A DNA stretch of 64,000 nucleotides from Microbacterium sp. 1.5R (GTDB lineage Bacteria; Actinomycetota; Actinomycetes; Actinomycetales; Microbacteriaceae), in NCBI RefSeq assembly GCF_007667425.1, contig NZ_VDRC01000001.1, positions 1,890,595-1,954,594 of the forward strand, given 5' to 3'. This document shows, piece by piece, positions 34,394-45,385 of the stretch; the stretch's first letter is position 1; every line of letters starts with the position of its first letter. A program made the translations under genes and the position numbers. Below the pieces are notes generated by a model. That model ran no database searches, was not told the origin of the DNA, and saw only the letters and a program-made list of their open reading frames with translations.

Positions 34394-35068
34394 TCAGGCA
34401 GCCTGCACGAGGAGAGACCGCAGCTCCGGCTTCGAGAGGTCGAAGTCCTCGGCGACCTCCTTCATCGGTTCACCCGCCCGCACGCGGCTGACGACGTCTT
34501 CGACGCGAACACCGAGCCGAGCGATCGTCGGTTGGCCGGAGTTCCGGAGGGGATCGACGATGACCTCTGCCCGCTCATAGGTCGGTAGACGCACGAACTC
34601 GACGAATCCATCTCGGTACTGGATGCTCTGCAGATACTCGGCGACGACGTCGCGGAACACGCCCTGGTGATTGCGGACGACGACGAGTTCGCGGTCACCG
34701 TTCTCGATCAGAATCTCAGCGCCATCCGTCTTCAGCTTCTCGCTGAGGAGCGCATTCTCGATGCCGAGCTCGTTGCGAAGGACCTCGATCGCAGGCCGAA
34801 TCCGAGCCATGGGCAGCCCCGCGCGGCGGAACGATTCGACGATGAATCCCTCCGCAAGCGCGTTGAACGGCACCGTGTAGCCGCGGCCTTCTCCGACCCC
34901 CGTGAGGATCGGTCGGCTCCATCCCCACTCGTTCTCGCGACGCTGCTTGAACCGGTGGCCGTGCGCCCAGCGCGCGAAGGAGGTCGCCGGAGCGTGAATG
35001 ATCTGCGCTGCCTCGGTGAGGGAGTAGATGGGCGTCGTGTGTGCCCGGTCAGCGAGCCGCGTTTGCAT
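34394..35068 (-). CDS. VapB45-like DUF433 antitoxin / HTH regulator
   Basis: A 224-aa two-domain protein. The N-terminal part is a MerR-like helix-turn-helix, YSLTEAAQIIHAPATSFARW. The C-terminal ~65 residues form a DUF433 module, with GQPTIARLGVRVEDVVSRVR and LSKPELRSLLVQAA. This is the VapB45 design. ATG at 35068 lies inside a 14-bp palindrome, so the protein probably represses its own operon. Confidence 0.83.
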   Translation of the reverse strand: MQTRLADRAHTTPIYSLTEAAQIIHAPATSFARWAHGHRFKQRRENEWGWSRPILTGVGEGRGYTVPFNALAEGFIVESFRRAGLPMARIRPAIEVLRNELGIENALLSEKLKTDGAEILIENGDRELVVVRNHQGVFRDVVAEYLQSIQYRDGFVEFVRLPTYERAEVIVDPLRNSGQPTIARLGVRVEDVVSRVRAGEPMKEVAEDFDLSKPELRSLLVQAA

Positions 35069-35074
35069 GCAAAC
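35061..35074. promoter_or_regulatory. Antitoxin operator overlapping the start codon
   Basis: Perfect 14-bp palindrome GTTTGCATGCAAAC centred on the antitoxin start codon. Binding here would block both transcription and ribosome loading, fitting conditional autoregulation. Confidence 0.6.
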
Positions 35075-35164
35075 AGAATACGCCGCGGGTGCGGACGATG
35101 CAGCATTCTGCACACAGCCGTGCCGCTGGTGCGGAGGCGGGGTCCGCGGCACCGAAGGGGGAAC

Positions 35165-35297
35165 GCGTTTCGTCTCGCTTCGCTCGCTCAACGACCTAGC
35201 GGGTTAGCAGCCCTGAGCGGGGTCGCGTTTCGTCTCGCTTCGCTCGCTCAACGACCTAGGGGAGCGCGTTTCGTCTCGCTTCGCTCGCTCAACGACC
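35165..35297 (-). repeat. Three interspersed repeat copies in tandem
   Basis: Three complete copies in reverse orientation (35165-35196, 35225-35256, 35266-35297), each reading GCGTTTCGTC...CTCAACGACC. Their spacing is uneven (28 and 9 bp). The last copy runs into the 3' end of the phosphoesterase gene, which ends inside the repeat at 35289. Confidence 0.88.
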
Positions 35298-36176
35298 GGC
35301 GGGGCGCCACGCGATGCCCCGCCCGGCGATCCGCTCCCCGGCATCCACGGCCCCCACTGGCTCCCCCACATCCGCACCGCGCTCGAGCGACACGACGGAG
35401 TGCACGACCGAGTCGGCGTAGACGTGCACGAGGTTGTAGCCCTGCGCGGCATCCTGACCCCGCGTCGCTCCGATGGGCTGGGCGAGATCCTGCCCGTACG
35501 CGCTCGACGACGCGACCGCGACCGGGATCCCGGCGAACGTCCCGAACGACGGGTGATGCACGTGCCCTGACAGAATCCCGCGCACATCCGACCCGCGCAG
35601 CACCTCGGCCAGCGCCGGCTGATCGCGCAGCTCGACGGTCACGGCGAGGTCGAGCACGGTCGGCAGCGGCGGGTGGTGCATGAGCAGCAGCGTCCCGTCG
35701 GGCGCGGGCGATGCGAGCTCCGACGCGAGCCAGGACAGCTGCTCGGCCGGCACCTCGCCCCAGTGCGCGCCGGGCACGGTCGAGTCCAGGACGATCGCCC
35801 GCAGCCCGCCGAACCAGCGCACCCCGGTGATCGGGTCAGAGCCAGAACCCGGCAGCGACAGCACAGACCGCATCGCCCCGCGCTCGTCGTGATTCCCCGC
35901 GACCCACACGACCTCGCAGCCGAGAGCCTCCGCCGCGGGCGACACCAGCTCCGCCAACCGCTCGTACGCCGAGGCGTCCCCGCGGTCGGTGAGGTCCCCG
36001 GTCAAGAGCAACGCGTCAGGCCGAAGGCCCGACGACACCAACCGCGACAGCATCAGGTCGAGGTTCGAATCGGCATCCGCCTCGCTGCCGTAGAGAGGCG
36101 ACCTCTCACCGGGCAGGTGCGTATCGGAGATGTGCACGAACGTGTGCGACGGACGGGGGTGTTCGGTGAGGATCAT
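35289..36176 (-). CDS. Metallophosphoesterase (CpdA-like 3',5'-cyclic phosphodiesterase family)
   Basis: A 295-aa calcineurin-like phosphoesterase with the full metal-binding series: SDTHLPG, LLTGDLTDRGD, WVAGNHDER, LLMHHPP and LSGHVHHPS. The final few codons are supplied by the interspersed repeat, which may have extended the C-terminus. It is the last gene of the ABC-transporter/LacI unit, 75 bp after the regulator. The link suggests the transported compound is a phosphodiester or glycerophosphodiester. Confidence 0.9.
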   Translation of the reverse strand: MILTEHPRPSHTFVHISDTHLPGERSPLYGSEADADSNLDLMLSRLVSSGLRPDALLLTGDLTDRGDASAYERLAELVSPAAEALGCEVVWVAGNHDERGAMRSVLSLPGSGSDPITGVRWFGGLRAIVLDSTVPGAHWGEVPAEQLSWLASELASPAPDGTLLLMHHPPLPTVLDLAVTVELRDQPALAEVLRGSDVRGILSGHVHHPSFGTFAGIPVAVASSSAYGQDLAQPIGATRGQDAAQGYNLVHVYADSVVHSVVSLERGADVGEPVGAVDAGERIAGRGIAWRPAGR

Positions 36177-36251
36177 GTCTCTTCCAAATCGGCAAAAGGT
36201 GTCAGCGAACGGGCACTGCGAACAACGGCAAAGGAGAACAGAACGGAGGGG

Positions 36252-37280
36252 TCAGACGGCTCCCGCGGTCGTCCCGGGCACGAGCTCACCGGCGAACCCG
36301 CGCCGCACGGGGGCATCGGACTCAGAGGTCAGCAGCCCCTGCATGGTCTCGACGGCAGCCGCGGCCACCTGCTCCACGGGGATGCGCACGGTCGTGAGCC
36401 CCAGCAGATCAGCACCGGGAAGGATGCCGTCGCACCCCGTCACGGTCACATCACCGGGTACCGAGAGCCCCGCCGAGCGCAGCGCACGCATCACCGCGAG
36501 CTGCCGGTAGTCCGACGCACACATCACGGCTGTCGCTCCGGCCCGGACACGACTCAGCGCCTCGGCGACGCCCTCGTCCGGCCGCGCGCCGGTCGACACG
36601 AGATCCACGTCGACCCCGGCGTCCGACAGCGTCTCCCGCATCGCAAGCGCGCGCAGGTGCTCGGGGAACGACGCCTCTTCATCACCCGCGAGCACGACCA
36701 CGCGCCGATGTCCCAGAAACGCCACATGCGAGGCCAGCATCCGCCCGTGCTCAGCATCGTCGTAGTGCGCCGAGTGGATGCGCCCCGACGTCTCGGCTCG
36801 GCCGGCGCGCAGGATCGGCACCTGATCGGCGAACGGCTCGAGCTGCGCGGTCGTGATGCCACCGGTCGCAACGATGAGCCCCGCGACGCGCATGCCGAGC
36901 AGCCGGTGCAACGCGCCGACCTGCTTGGCGCCCTGCTCGTCGGCGCCGATCGTGACGGTGAGCAGGTCGAGTCCTCGTTGGTGCGCTTCGTCCTGCAACC
37001 GCGAGAACAGCAGACCGTACGCGGGGTTGCTGGCGTCGCGCAGCATGAGTCCGACCGTGCCGGTTCGCCCGGCGGCGAGCTCGGCCGCCATCGTGTTCGG
37101 CACGTATCCGAGGCGCTCGGCCTCCGCGAGGATGCGCTCCTGCGTCTCGGGAGCGAAGCGCCCCGCGCCCTTCAGCGCCCTCGTCGCGGTCGCTCGCGAC
37201 ACCCCGGCGGCCGCGGCCACGTCACTGACCGTGACGCGCAATCCCGGAGCATCCGACGATGACGACGACGACGAGCTCAT
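36252..37280 (-). CDS. LacI family transcriptional regulator
   Basis: A 342-aa repressor. A poly-Ser N-terminus from a TCG repeat precedes the DNA-binding domain TVSDVAAAAGVSRATATRAL (the SRATATRALKG core is typical). The periplasmic-binding-like ligand domain follows, with TVTGCDGILPGADLLGLTTV near the end. The ATG at 37280 overlaps the permease stop (ATGA). It likely controls the adjacent transporter through the palindrome at 41332-41347. Confidence 0.92.
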   Translation of the reverse strand: MSSSSSSSSDAPGLRVTVSDVAAAAGVSRATATRALKGAGRFAPETQERILAEAERLGYVPNTMAAELAAGRTGTVGLMLRDASNPAYGLLFSRLQDEAHQRGLDLLTVTIGADEQGAKQVGALHRLLGMRVAGLIVATGGITTAQLEPFADQVPILRAGRAETSGRIHSAHYDDAEHGRMLASHVAFLGHRRVVVLAGDEEASFPEHLRALAMRETLSDAGVDVDLVSTGARPDEGVAEALSRVRAGATAVMCASDYRQLAVMRALRSAGLSVPGDVTVTGCDGILPGADLLGLTTVRIPVEQVAAAAVETMQGLLTSESDAPVRRGFAGELVPGTTAGAV

Positions 37281-39184
37281 GCGCGCGCCTTGCGAGCCTT
37301 GCGGGGCGCTCCGGCGCGCGATCCTCGTCCGTACACGAGATACATGGTGACACCCATGATGATCATGAGCAGCACTGTATAGACGAACGTGATCGGCATC
37401 GCGTCGAGATTGTTCTCGCCGCGGGTGCTCTCCTGGATCGCGACACCCAGCGGCTTGTACAGCGGGTGGTAGAGGAAGATCGCCGCGTCGTAGTCGTCGA
37501 GCAGGCTGTTGAAGTTGAGCGCCGTGATCGCCGCGGCGGTCGGCAGCACGAGCGGGATCAGCACCCGGCGGAACGTCGTCAGCGACTTCGCCCCGAGGAT
37601 GCGCGAGGCGTCTTCGAGCGAATCGGGCACCGACGCGAACCCGGCCTTCAGCAGCCGCAGCGTGAACGGGATCTTCACCGAGATGTACGCGATGAGCAGC
37701 AGGATCGGCGTGCCGGTGAGCACGAACCCACCCACGATCGGGAGCGGCTTGTCGAACGCGGTCACCAGCGCGAGGGCGATGAGTACGATCGGCAGGATCC
37801 ACGGGATGTGCAGCACGTACTCGATCGCCGTCGTCAGCAGGTTGCGGTGCTTCTGCAGCATCCGCGCGACGAACAGCAGTCCGCCGACGACGATCAGCGA
37901 CGCGAGGGCGCTGTAGACGACGCTGACGATGAACGGGCGGATCGCCGAGGCGCTCGAGAAAACGGTGATGTAGTTGTCGAGCGTGAAGCTGTCGAGCGTG
38001 ATCGACCCGGCGAGGATGCTGCGGGCGTCCACGAACGAGAAGATGACGATCAGCACGACGGGGATGAGGTAGATCACCCACAGCAGGTACGCGACCACGT
38101 GCACGGCGATGTTCGCGAACGGGTTGCGGATCCGCTGTTTCTGGATCGGCGTCGCCACCTTCGCGACCGAGAAGTACACCCCCGACTTCTCGAACCGGTT
38201 CATGATCGCGAGCAGGATGATCGTCGCGATGCCGAGCACGATCGCCAGCAGCGCCGCGATGTCGCGCGTGATGGGACTGCGCGAGAGGTCGATGATGAGC
38301 GGCGCGACGGTCTGGAAGTCCGGCCCGCCGAGCACGAGCGGGGCCGTCAGCGCGCCGAGCCCGATGAGGAACGTCAGCACCGTGACGGCGAACAGCATCG
38401 GCTTCATGACGGGCAGCACGATGCGGCGCAGGATCGTCCACGTCGAGGCGCCCATGAGCTTCGCGGCCTCGATCGACGCGTAGTCGACCTTGCCGAGCGA
38501 CGACGACAGGAACAGCATGTGGTTCGTCGTCGTCGCGAACGTCATCACGAAGACGACGGCGAAGTAGCCCGAGAACCAGTCGCGGTCCATGTCGGGCCAC
38601 CAGTTGACCATCATGTTCGTGAAGAAACCGAAGCGGCCGTAGATGAAGTTGTAGCCGGCGGCCAACACGATGCCGCCGTAGATGAGCGTGGTCGCGTAGC
38701 CGAGCCACAGCACGCGCGCTCCGCGCACCTGGAAGTACTTCGTCACCAGCACGATGAACACGCCGACCACGTTCACCGTGACCGACAGGGTGATCGCCAG
38801 CAGGAAGCTGTTGCCGAGGGTCTTCAGCGCACGCTCGCTGCCGAACAGCTTCTCGACGGCACGGATGCTGAACTGCCCGTCGGGGAAGAACGTGACCCCG
38901 AGCAGAGCGGCGTTCGGCAGCACGAGGAACGCCGCAGCGAACCACACCACGACGATGCCGGTCACCCAGGCGAGCGGCGACCGCAGCATGGCACGGATGC
39001 TGCCGGGGCGGCCCCTGCGGGGCCGTGGTCCCGCCGTCTGACCCTCGACGACAGCCTGCGTCGTCAGGGAGCCGGCTTCTCCGGTCACGGCCGCGGAGGG
39101 CGGGACCACGGGGTTCTGAGAGCTCTGGGCGTTCCGTGAACCCTGGGGATTCTGAGGCTCACGCGGGTCCTGGGCGTTCGACAT
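37277..39184 (-). CDS. ABC transporter permease with two fused membrane domains
   Basis: A 635-aa protein with two homologous permease halves and a Pro/Gln/Ser-rich N-terminal leader of ~70 residues. The cytoplasmic EAA loops are visible in both halves: IEAAKLMGASTWTILRRIVL and LEDASRILGAKSLTTFRRVL. The fused layout is typical of the Fe3+/spermidine/2-aminoethylphosphonate importers (FbpB, PhnV-like). It is flanked closely by the ATPase and binding-protein genes. Confidence 0.9.
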   Translation of the reverse strand: MSNAQDPREPQNPQGSRNAQSSQNPVVPPSAAVTGEAGSLTTQAVVEGQTAGPRPRRGRPGSIRAMLRSPLAWVTGIVVVWFAAAFLVLPNAALLGVTFFPDGQFSIRAVEKLFGSERALKTLGNSFLLAITLSVTVNVVGVFIVLVTKYFQVRGARVLWLGYATTLIYGGIVLAAGYNFIYGRFGFFTNMMVNWWPDMDRDWFSGYFAVVFVMTFATTTNHMLFLSSSLGKVDYASIEAAKLMGASTWTILRRIVLPVMKPMLFAVTVLTFLIGLGALTAPLVLGGPDFQTVAPLIIDLSRSPITRDIAALLAIVLGIATIILLAIMNRFEKSGVYFSVAKVATPIQKQRIRNPFANIAVHVVAYLLWVIYLIPVVLIVIFSFVDARSILAGSITLDSFTLDNYITVFSSASAIRPFIVSVVYSALASLIVVGGLLFVARMLQKHRNLLTTAIEYVLHIPWILPIVLIALALVTAFDKPLPIVGGFVLTGTPILLLIAYISVKIPFTLRLLKAGFASVPDSLEDASRILGAKSLTTFRRVLIPLVLPTAAAITALNFNSLLDDYDAAIFLYHPLYKPLGVAIQESTRGENNLDAMPITFVYTVLLMIIMGVTMYLVYGRGSRAGAPRKARKARA

Positions 39185-39185
39185 G

Positions 39186-40202
<1,017 letters not shown>

Positions 40203-40229
40203 GGTGTCTCTCTCGATCGTGCTCGTCGG

Positions 40230-41306
40230 TCAGCCGATGTACTCGAGTGTGACCTTCTCGACCCAGGCGCCGAGGTTCTCGCTCACGAAGCCGAAGTCGA
40301 TGTCCTGACGGGGCAGCGAGTCCATGAGCTCGACGACCTCGGGGTTGGCCTGCTCGACCGCGTTCTCGTTGACCGGCATCGCATTGAACTCGGCGGCGAA
40401 CTCGCCCTGCACCTCGGCGCTGCCGAACCAGTCGATGAACTCCTGGGCCTTCGCCTCGTTGCCGGTGCCGGTGATCTGCGCGATCTGCTCGGTGACGTAC
40501 GGCACGCCGTAGTCGGGAACGATCATGCCGGTCGACGTGCCGTACTCGGCGTCGCGGGCGGCGATGCCGCTCGACGGCAGCACGCCGTAGTCGACCTCGT
40601 CGCGCGAGATGCGGGCGTACAGGTCGGTGCCTTCGACCGCGTTCGAGCCGTTCGCGTAGTACGACTGCACGAGGTCCCAGCCCTCATCGCTGACGCCCAG
40701 GTCGCCGTCTTCGTCGAGATGACGGGAGAGGATGCCGGCGAGCACGAGCTGCGGCGTCGCCTGACCCAGTGCGGGGTTGACCTCGTAGCGGCCCGCGTAC
40801 TCGTCGTCGGTCCAGAGGTCCTCTTCGTCGGAGGGGGCGTCGGAGATGCGGTTCTCGTCGTAGACGGTGACGATCGCCTGCTGCACGAGCGGCCAGAACG
40901 CGCCGTCGGCGGGGTCGCCCGCGTCGGCCGGAACCTCGCCGCTCCATTCGGGCTCGTACGCGGTGATCGCATCTTCGGCCTTGAGCTGCTCGAAGAACAT
41001 GTTGTTCAGGCCGAACACGACGTCGCCGACCGAGTTGTTCTTCTCGGCGATGATGCGGTTGGTGAGGTCGGCGCCGCCGAGGCCTACGATCTCGATGTCG
41101 ATGCCGGCATCCGCTGCCTTCTCGGTGATCCACTCGCCACGGCCGTCGCTGTTGGAGTTCGTGTACACGATCAGCGTCTCGTCCGAGTCGCCGCCGCCGC
41201 CCGAGGTGCCTTCGCCGCCGGCGTCGCCGGTGCATCCGCTCAGGGTCACGGCCGCGATCGCCGCGATTCCCACGAGAGCCCAGCGCTTCTTTCGGATGTC
41301 GACCAT
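40230..41306 (-). CDS. ABC transporter substrate-binding lipoprotein (type 2 periplasmic fold)
   Basis: A 358-aa receptor with lipobox TLSGC near residue 25 and a Gly-rich linker. The mature part begins LIVYTNSNSDGRGEWI, a pattern of binding proteins for iron, thiamine, polyamines or phosphonates. Later segments include GLNNMFFEQLKAEDAI and MIVPDYGVPYVTEQIAQI. The ATG at 41306 follows AGAAAGGGCGACC. First gene of the operon. The ligand is not decided; iron-liganding tyrosine pairs were not identified. Confidence 0.9.
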   Translation of the reverse strand: MVDIRKKRWALVGIAAIAAVTLSGCTGDAGGEGTSGGGGDSDETLIVYTNSNSDGRGEWITEKAADAGIDIEIVGLGGADLTNRIIAEKNNSVGDVVFGLNNMFFEQLKAEDAITAYEPEWSGEVPADAGDPADGAFWPLVQQAIVTVYDENRISDAPSDEEDLWTDDEYAGRYEVNPALGQATPQLVLAGILSRHLDEDGDLGVSDEGWDLVQSYYANGSNAVEGTDLYARISRDEVDYGVLPSSGIAARDAEYGTSTGMIVPDYGVPYVTEQIAQITGTGNEAKAQEFIDWFGSAEVQGEFAAEFNAMPVNENAVEQANPEVVELMDSLPRQDIDFGFVSENLGAWVEKVTLEYIG

Positions 41307-41331
41307 GGTCGCCCTTTCTCATCATCGAGGT

Positions 41332-41347
41332 GTGTCGAGTTCGACAC
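41332..41347. promoter_or_regulatory. Candidate LacI operator
   Basis: Inverted repeat GTGTCGA-GT-TCGACAC, 25 bp upstream of the binding-protein gene. Sixteen base pairs with 7-bp perfect arms suit a LacI dimer. The promoter-side sequence also carries TTGT...ACAA (41358-41374). Confidence 0.6.
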
Positions 41348-41511
41348 TACCTCGCAAATTGTGGTGAGTGTACAACGAAGTGCAAAAATCGTGGCCGCGT
41401 TCGCGCGACCGCACTCAAGATAGGCCTCGGAGATGAACGACGCCCTGCGCGGGGGTGAACGATCGCGACTCCGCTAGCGTGGGGGCACACCACGATCTGG
41501 AGGGGATCACG

Positions 41512-41835
41512 ATGTCCGCAGAAGCGACCACCACATTCCATTCGAACGCCGACGCGGCGACCACCGCGGCTGCCGTGCAGCGCGTACTCGCCGATAACAA
41601 GAGCAAGGTCCTCGGGCAGAGCCCCGACGGCACGCAGATCGACTTCCAGACCAAGAAGACGCTGCTGAACTGGGAGCTGCTCGGCCGCGCGAACGTCGTG
41701 CCCGCGGCATCCGGATCCGACGTGCACCTGTCGCTCAACGTGCACCACAACCGTCCGCCGGCACTCATGGACGGCGTGAAGAACAAGAAGGCCATCGAGA
41801 AGCTCGCCGGGCAGATCAAGGCCGCGCTCGGCTGA
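41512..41835 (+). CDS. Hypothetical 107-aa cytosolic protein
   Basis: Starts MSAEATTTFHSNADAATTAA from an ATG preceded by GGAGGGGATCACG, a good ribosome binding site. It is lysine-rich toward the end (DGVKNKKAIEKLAGQIKAAL). The strand pattern AAAVQRVLADNKSKVLGQSP, then DVHLSLNVHHN, suggests a small alpha/beta fold resembling ligand-binding SRPBCC-like or DUF3568-type proteins. No clear family. Divergent from the ABC operon. Confidence 0.7.
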   Translation: MSAEATTTFHSNADAATTAAAVQRVLADNKSKVLGQSPDGTQIDFQTKKTLLNWELLGRANVVPAASGSDVHLSLNVHHNRPPALMDGVKNKKAIEKLAGQIKAALG

Positions 41836-41850
41836 GGCTCGCCGCTGCTC

Positions 41851-42023
41851 GGTCGTTGAGCGAGGAGCGGCTTTCACCGCGTTTCGTCTCGCTTCGCTCG
41901 CTCAACGACCCGGCTGGTTGCGGCTTTTCGGTCGTTGAGCGAGGAGCGCAGCGCCGAGACGAAACGCGGTGAGGGTTTCGTGATGGGTGCCGCGTTTCGT
42001 CTCGCTTCGCTCGCTCAACGACC
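41851..42023. repeat. Cluster of interspersed repeats in both orientations
   Basis: A + copy begins GGTCGTTGAGCGAGGAGCGG at 41851, a - copy spans 41879-41910, a second + copy with AGGAGCGCAGCGCCGAGACG spans 41930-41967, and a - copy spans 41992-42023. The opposed copies could fold into long imperfect hairpins. They lie between the convergent 107-aa gene and the SulP gene. Confidence 0.85.
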
Positions 42024-42035
42024 CGCGGAGGGGGC

Positions 42036-43538
42036 CTACTCGAAGCCGCCGGTCAGTCGTCCCCGCATCCGCTGACTGCTGTCGTTCATCCCGACGATCT
42101 CGACGCTCTTCCCCAGCGCCGCGTACTTCGTCTCGATCGCATCCAGCGCGGCGACGGTCGACGCGTCCCAGATGTGCGATCCCGAGAGGTCGACGACCAC
42201 CCGCGACGGGTCCTCCGTGTACGAGAACAGCGTCGTCAGATCGTTGCTCGAGGCGAAGAACAGTTCGCCGTCCACGGCATACGTCGCAGAGTCACCATCG
42301 CCCGACACGGTCCGCGTCACCGACACGAAGTGCGCCACGCGCCGCACGAACAGCACCGATGCGACCAGCACCCCGCCGACGACGCCGATCGCGAGGTTGT
42401 GCGTCAGCAGCACGAGCACGACGGTGGCGATCATCACAAACGTCTCGCTCTTCGGCATCCGCTTCAGGGTCGACGGCTTCACGGAGTGCCAGTCGAACGC
42501 GCCGATCGCGACCATGATCATGACCGCGACGAGGGCGGCCATGGGGATCGTTCCGACGAAGTCGCCGAACACGACCACCAGCACGAACAGGAACAGCCCA
42601 GCGCAGAACGTCGAGATGCGGGTCCGCGCGCCCGACGCCTTGACGCCGATCATGGTCTGGCCGATGACCGCGCAGCCGCCCATGCCGCCGAAGAATCCCG
42701 ACAGCATGTTCGCGACGCCCTGCGCCCACGACTCGCGCGTCTTGTTCGAGTGGGTGTCGGTGATCTCGTCGACGAGCTTCGCGGTGAGCAGCGATTCCAT
42801 GAGTCCGACGAGCGCGACCCCCAGCGCGAACGGCGCGATGATGCCGAACGTCTCCCACGTCCACGGGATGTCGGGCAGGAACAGTGACGGCAGGCTCCGC
42901 GGCAGCTCGCCCTGATCGCCGACCGTCGGCACCGCGATGCCCATCGTCAGCACGACCGCCGTCACGATGATCACCGATACGAGCGGCGCGGGCACGATCT
43001 TCGTGATGCGCGGCATGACGATCATCACCAGGATGCCGAGGGCGACCAGCGGGTACACGAGCCACGGCACGTCGATGAGCTGAGGGAACTGCGAGCTGAA
43101 GACGAAGATCGCCAGCGCGTTCACGAACCCGACCATGACGCTGCGGGGGATGAACCGCATGAGCTTCGCGACCCCCAGCACCCCGAGGATCACCTGGAAG
43201 ATCCCCGCGAGGATGACCGTCGCGATGAAGTAGTCCATCCCGTACGTCGGCGCGACGGGAGCGATGACGAGCGCGACGGCTCCGGTCGCCGCGGTGACCA
43301 TCGCCGGACGCCCGCCGAGGAACGCGATGGACACCGCCATGATGAACGACGAGAACAGTCCGACCTTCGGGTCGACGCCCGCGATCACCGAGAACGCGAT
43401 CGCCTCGGGGATGAGGGCGAGCCCCACGACGAGGCCCGCGAGCACCTCGCGCGTCAGCATCCGCGGACTCTTCAACGCATCGAGGACAGACGGCTTCGCC
43501 CGATAGCGGGCGCGATCACCGACCGTGAGTGCAGACAT
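42036..43538 (-). CDS. SulP family inorganic anion transporter with STAS domain
   Basis: A 500-aa transporter. The SulP core has about 12 membrane helices, starting near [20 protein letters not shown] and including [20 protein letters not shown]. The C-terminal STAS domain is [20 protein letters not shown]. Bicarbonate or sulfate is the usual cargo. The ATG at 43538 is preferred over longer frames that run into the repeat region. Confidence 0.92.
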   Translation of the reverse strand: MSALTVGDRARYRAKPSVLDALKSPRMLTREVLAGLVVGLALIPEAIAFSVIAGVDPKVGLFSSFIMAVSIAFLGGRPAMVTAATGAVALVIAPVAPTYGMDYFIATVILAGIFQVILGVLGVAKLMRFIPRSVMVGFVNALAIFVFSSQFPQLIDVPWLVYPLVALGILVMIVMPRITKIVPAPLVSVIIVTAVVLTMGIAVPTVGDQGELPRSLPSLFLPDIPWTWETFGIIAPFALGVALVGLMESLLTAKLVDEITDTHSNKTRESWAQGVANMLSGFFGGMGGCAVIGQTMIGVKASGARTRISTFCAGLFLFVLVVVFGDFVGTIPMAALVAVMIMVAIGAFDWHSVKPSTLKRMPKSETFVMIATVVLVLLTHNLAIGVVGGVLVASVLFVRRVAHFVSVTRTVSGDGDSATYAVDGELFFASSNDLTTLFSYTEDPSRVVVDLSGSHIWDASTVAALDAIETKYAALGKSVEIVGMNDSSQRMRGRLTGGFE

Positions 43539-43945
43539 GGGGGAGGCTCCAGAACGGGCCGCAGGAAAGCGGCCGACAGTACAGCGTAGAGCGGATGCCG
43601 CGGGCTCGCCGCCGCGGGCTCGTACGGCCCGCTCCGCTCGCTCGACGACCTGCGGGGGCGGGGCAACTCCGCAGGCGTTTCGCACTTCGGAAGGACGGAT
43701 GCGCGGCATCCGCCCTTCCGAAGCGCGAACTGCCTGTGCAGTAGTCGGGCGTCGCGCGAGGCGGGGACGCGACGAGACGAAACGGGGTGGGTTCCGGGTC
43801 CCGTCACCGCGTTTCGTCTCGCTTCGCTCGCTCAACGACCGGGGGGTGAGCGTGCTGTCGCAGTTTCACGTCGGGGTCGCACGAATTCGAGGAATCCCTG
43901 CGACCCGAGCGCGAATCTGCGACGCGCGGCGTCAGCCCCGCGACA
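43539..43945. other. Gene-free stretch with repeats and a long hairpin
   Basis: Contains a degenerate repeat near 43619-43652, a 19-bp imperfect stem CTTCGGAAGGACGGATGC - GC - GCATCCGCCCTTCCGAAG with one mismatch at 43685-43723, and a full reverse repeat copy at 43809-43840. No reading frame looks genuine. The region holds the promoter of the SulP gene. Confidence 0.7.
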
Positions 43946-45361
43946 TCATCCCCTCCGGGCCAGCCCCGCCACCGCGGCACCGGCGACGGTGACGACCGCG
44001 GCCCCGAGGAACAGCCACGAGAATCCGCCGGTCAGTGCTTCTGGTGCCGACGCCCCGGCGGCAGTCAGGGACTCCGTCCGCAGCGAGGCGACGGTGCCGA
44101 GCACGGCGAGTCCGAGCGCACCGCCGATCTGCTGGCTGGTGTTCACGAGTCCGCCGGCGAGTCCGGCCTCCCCGCCGTCGACCCCGTCGACAGACAGCTG
44201 CGTGGCGGTGACGAACGCCCCGCCGAGGCCGACGCCGATGAGCAGGGTCGGGCCGAGCAGCTGCGCGACGAATCCCGCATCCGCGGGTGCGAACGACAGC
44301 CACACGAGACCACCGGCCAGCACGAGCAGTGAGCCGATGAGCGTCGTGGTCAGGCCGAGGCGCTGCACGAGCGCCGGCACGATGCCGGCGACCACGACGA
44401 GAGCTCCGGCGAGGGGAAGCTGCGAGAGGCCGGTGGTGAGTGCGTCGTAGCCGAGCACCGCCTGCATGTAGACGGAGAGGGCGAAGAACAGTGCGACCAT
44501 CCCGGCGCCGACGAGCAGCACGACCGTGTTGCCGACGGAGAGGGTGCGGTTGCGGAACAGCCCGAGCGGCACGAGCGGGGATGCCGTGCGGCGCTCGATC
44601 GCGATGAACGCGGCTCCCAGGGCGACCGCGACCGCGAGCAGTCCGAGGGGGAGCGGGTGCAGGATGCCGACCTGCTCCACCGCGCTGAGCGCCCCGACGA
44701 CAGCGACCAACGCGCCGGTGATGGTGACGGCACCCCACACGTCGAGCTTCTCGGCGGCCGACGCGGTGTCGCGCGTGATCAGCAGCGGCACGGCCACGAG
44801 CACGACGACGCCGACCGGCACGTTTACGAAGAACACCGACTGCCACCCGAACGCACCGGTGAGCACTCCGCCCAACAGCACGCCGGCGGCCGAGCCGATG
44901 CCCGCGACCCCGCCCCACACGCCGAGGGCCTTCGAGCGCTCCCGTGATCCGGGGAAGAGCTGCGTCAGCAGAGCCAGTGCCGCCGGCGCGAGCAGCGCTG
45001 CCGACACCCCCTGCAGCGCACGCGCCGCGAGCAGCATCTCGCTCGAGATCGACAGGCCGGCCAGTGCGGATGCCGCGACGAACCCCGCTGTGCCGAGCAG
45101 GAAGATCCGGCGGTGGCCGTAGCGGTCGGCGAGGCGTCCGCCGAGCAGCAGCAGTCCGCCGAAGGCGAGGACGTATGCCGTGATCACCCACGCCAACGCG
45201 GCAGTGCTCATGCCGAGCTGCTGGCCGAGTACGGGCAGGGCGATGTTGACTATCGATGCGTCGAGCACGACGAGGAACTGCGCGAGCGCGAGGAAGCTCA
45301 GTGCGAGCCAGCGTCGGGTGCTCCGGGTGGTCGCAACGGGCGTGGAGGCGGTGAGGATCAT
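43946..45361 (-). CDS. MFS transporter, DHA2 (drug:H+ antiporter) type
   Basis: A 471-aa efflux protein with about 14 helices. VVLDASIVNIALPVLG (motif D1) and GGRLADRYGHRRIFLLG (motif A, loop 2-3) are clear, and LGGVLTGAFGWQSVFFVNVP is motif C. The ATG at 45361 is preferred. A 20-bp palindrome at 45386-45405 lies just upstream. It is downstream of a TetR gene on the same strand, probably its own repressor. Confidence 0.92.
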   Translation of the reverse strand: MILTASTPVATTRSTRRWLALSFLALAQFLVVLDASIVNIALPVLGQQLGMSTAALAWVITAYVLAFGGLLLLGGRLADRYGHRRIFLLGTAGFVAASALAGLSISSEMLLAARALQGVSAALLAPAALALLTQLFPGSRERSKALGVWGGVAGIGSAAGVLLGGVLTGAFGWQSVFFVNVPVGVVVLVAVPLLITRDTASAAEKLDVWGAVTITGALVAVVGALSAVEQVGILHPLPLGLLAVAVALGAAFIAIERRTASPLVPLGLFRNRTLSVGNTVVLLVGAGMVALFFALSVYMQAVLGYDALTTGLSQLPLAGALVVVAGIVPALVQRLGLTTTLIGSLLVLAGGLVWLSFAPADAGFVAQLLGPTLLIGVGLGGAFVTATQLSVDGVDGGEAGLAGGLVNTSQQIGGALGLAVLGTVASLRTESLTAAGASAPEALTGGFSWLFLGAAVVTVAGAAVAGLARRG

Positions 45362-45385
45362 GAGAACTCCTAGATGATGGGCGGT

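Noticed and set aside
35165..35297. Three 32-bp repeats resembling a short CRISPR array
   Set aside because: Spacers are uneven (28 and 9 bp), the repeat occurs across the window outside arrays, and there are no cas genes.
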